NCBI GenBank assembly: GCA_033808535.1
Contig: JAPXNL010000136.1
Coordinates: forward strand, 1-6,348
Direction of reading: 5' to 3'
DNA length: 6,348 nucleotides
From: DTU078 sp033808535
GTDB lineage: Bacteria > Bacillota > Clostridia > Oscillospirales > CAG-272
The notes under the pieces are model-generated. The model did not search any database. It was not told where the DNA came from and saw nothing but the letters and a program-made list of their open reading frames with translations. This document shows, piece after piece, positions 5,388 to 6,348 of this stretch (within the stretch, counting starts at the first letter, position 1; every line of letters begins with the position of its first letter). Position numbers and translations under genes: made by a program.

Positions 5388-6236
5388 TTATTTTCTTATT
5401 TTAAGGCCGGCAAGAGCGGCTCCGATTACAGTTCCAAATTGTGAACGCTCGGGCACCATAATATTGACTTTGAACATGCTGTTCAGCGTTTTATAGGTTT
5501 CCCTGCCCTGCGGTATCTGTGTGAGGTTGCCGGTCATGACGATGTCGTTGGTCTTACAGTAGCGCGCCGCGAATATAGCCATCATGCCCGTCGTCTCAAA
5601 TACCATGTTGATGAGACCCAGCGCGAGATCAGATCTGCTCGCCAGATCGCTGACTTTGCCGAAGTTAGAGACGGTCAGCTCGGGCGGCATTCCAGGAAGT
5701 ATGTCCTTGCTTGTGATATCCGACAGCCTGAGATCCACATTTGATAGATTGCCGCCAACGGCAAGACCGACAATATTATCAATGACGTCGGTGGCAAGCA
5801 GCTTTTTCGACAGACCGACCAGCGTGCCGCCACCGACTCCCGTGCCGCCGAGGTATGTCATAACATCATTGCTTGTGGCATATACCAGCGCAGTGCCGGT
5901 GCCCATGCTCACAACGACAGCATTATCGAGTCCGGAAAGAAACAGGCCGCCCAGTCCGATGCATTCAAACTCCGAAACGTGGATGCACTCAAGCCCGTAA
6001 ATCTGGGTAGTGATATGTGAGCTGCCGACGCCTGTAACCATTACGCGCTTTATGTCGGACAGCGACAGTTTATTATGCGACAAAAACTTGCCGAATGCGC
6101 CGTAAATTGAAGTAACGGGATCAGCCGCGCGCACAAACATCGGCTCCACAAGGTTGCGATTTTTATCAACGCCTACTATCTTTGTCGTGCTCCCGCCCAC
6201 GTCGATGCCTATGATGATTTTTTTGCTTTCGTCCAT
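5388..6236 (-). CDS. coaW: Type II pantothenate kinase-like protein (ASKHA fold)
   Basis: A 282-residue protein resembling Staphylococcus aureus CoaW and the eukaryotic PanK family, which phosphorylate pantothenate with ATP in the first step of CoA synthesis in the cytoplasm. Visible elements are the phosphate-1 loop GIDVGGSTTK (10-19), the VSEFE segment whose Glu89 aligns with the catalytic Glu of type II kinases, MGTGTALVY (111-119), the hallmark GGTGVGGGTLVGLS (130-143), PPELTVSNFGKV (184-195), the VMTGN adenosine segment (233-237) and the C-terminal FGTVIGAALAG. The Arg before the GGxGxGGG motif in S. aureus CoaW and human PANK3 (from memory) appears to be Tyr128 here, so activity should not be assumed. 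A longer frame runs to a TTG at 6320, but that would place the promoter's -10 box inside the coding region; the ATG at 6236 follows GAAAGG by 10 nt and begins just before the kinase fold. First gene of the operon with the URO-D-like gene. A BadF/BcrA-type ATPase is the main alternative, disfavoured by the GGTGxGGGT signature. Confidence 0.8.
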   Translation of the reverse strand: MDESKKIIIGIDVGGSTTKIVGVDKNRNLVEPMFVRAADPVTSIYGAFGKFLSHNKLSLSDIKRVMVTGVGSSHITTQIYGLECIHVSEFECIGLGGLFLSGLDNAVVVSMGTGTALVYATSNDVMTYLGGTGVGGGTLVGLSKKLLATDVIDNIVGLAVGGNLSNVDLRLSDITSKDILPGMPPELTVSNFGKVSDLASRSDLALGLINMVFETTGMMAIFAARYCKTNDIVMTGNLTQIPQGRETYKTLNSMFKVNIMVPERSQFGTVIGAALAGLKIRK

Positions 6237-6246
6237 TGAACTTTTG

Positions 6247-6252
6247 CCTTTC
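6247..6252 (-). promoter_or_regulatory. Ribosome-binding site that sets the kinase start at 6236
   Basis: GAAAGG, read leftward, lies 10 nt before the ATG at 6236-6234. Together with the promoter position it decides against the longer frame that begins at 6320. Confidence 0.65.
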
Positions 6253-6308
6253 GATATCAGCCCCGCGCGGACTTGACCTGCACGGCAGCGTATGTTATAA
6301 TTGTTGCC

Positions 6309-6337
6309 ATTATAGCACAACGGCAGTTTATATGCAA
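6309..6337 (-). promoter_or_regulatory. Extended -10 sigma-A promoter of the kinase/URO-D operon
   Basis: Read leftward, TTGCAT (6337-6332), a 17-bp spacer and a perfect TATAAT (6314-6309) preceded by TGC, an extended -10. Initiation near 6302 gives a leader of about 65 nt before the ATG at 6236. Only about 11 bases upstream of the -35 box are in the window, so operators there cannot be judged. Confidence 0.8.
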
Positions 6338-6348
6338 CACCTTACCTG

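Noticed and set aside
5388..6236. BadF/BcrA-type ATPase activator
   Set aside because: The GGTGxGGGT signature and CoaW-like order of motifs fit type II pantothenate kinase; the cluster-binding cysteines of BadF-type activators are absent.
6237..6320. Longer kinase reading frame starting at TTG 6320
   Set aside because: The start would lie within the promoter, upstream of the probable transcription start, and the extra 28 residues match nothing in the kinase family.

Overview
The window looks like chromosomal DNA from a Gram-positive, clostridial-type Bacillota bacterium, probably an uncultured gut or rumen lineage. This is inferred from consensus TTGACA/TATAAT promoters, strong AGGAG-type ribosome sites, lipoprotein-type solute-binding proteins, a Staphylococcus-like type II pantothenate kinase, and moderately GC-rich genes separated by AT-rich spacers. 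There is no insertion sequence, phage gene, CRISPR array, tRNA or rRNA. I cannot place it to genus from sequence alone.

Layout. (1) Bases 1-622, minus strand: the N-terminal 207 residues of a rhomboid-fold membrane protein that lacks the usual catalytic motifs; it runs off the left edge. (2) Bases 623-842: a divergent AT-rich control region with a perfect-consensus sigma-A promoter for the rightward gene and a 10-bp inverted repeat. (3) Bases 843-2333, plus strand: a lipoprotein-type extracellular solute-binding protein, closed by an intrinsic terminator at 2376-2410. (4) Bases 2334-2737: a 404-bp spacer with that terminator, a second promoter and a leader of about 200 nt carrying what may be a decayed coding tail. 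(5) Bases 2738-4219, plus strand: a second, clearly paralogous solute-binding protein, closed by an intrinsic terminator at 4227-4260. (6) Bases 4310-6236, minus strand, convergent: a two-gene operon in which a type II pantothenate kinase-like protein (5388-6236) is followed after 16 nt by a uroporphyrinogen-decarboxylase-superfamily protein resembling corrinoid-dependent methyltransferases (4310-5371). An extended -10 promoter at 6309-6337 drives it.

How the parts may work together. The two binding proteins are each a separate transcription unit and no permease or ATPase gene lies in the window, so they would have to use a transporter encoded elsewhere. Both keep an EF-hand/dockerin-like calcium loop of the kind known in the alginate-binding proteins AlgQ1/AlgQ2, which favours a carbohydrate ligand, probably an oligosaccharide. 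The kinase/URO-D pair is the least conventional association here: one partner is related to CoA biosynthesis, the other to a methyltransferase fold, and the presumed third zinc ligand of the latter appears changed from Cys to His. I see no complete new system; the most useful leads are that operon, the calcium loops in the duplicated receptors, and the apparently inactive rhomboid.
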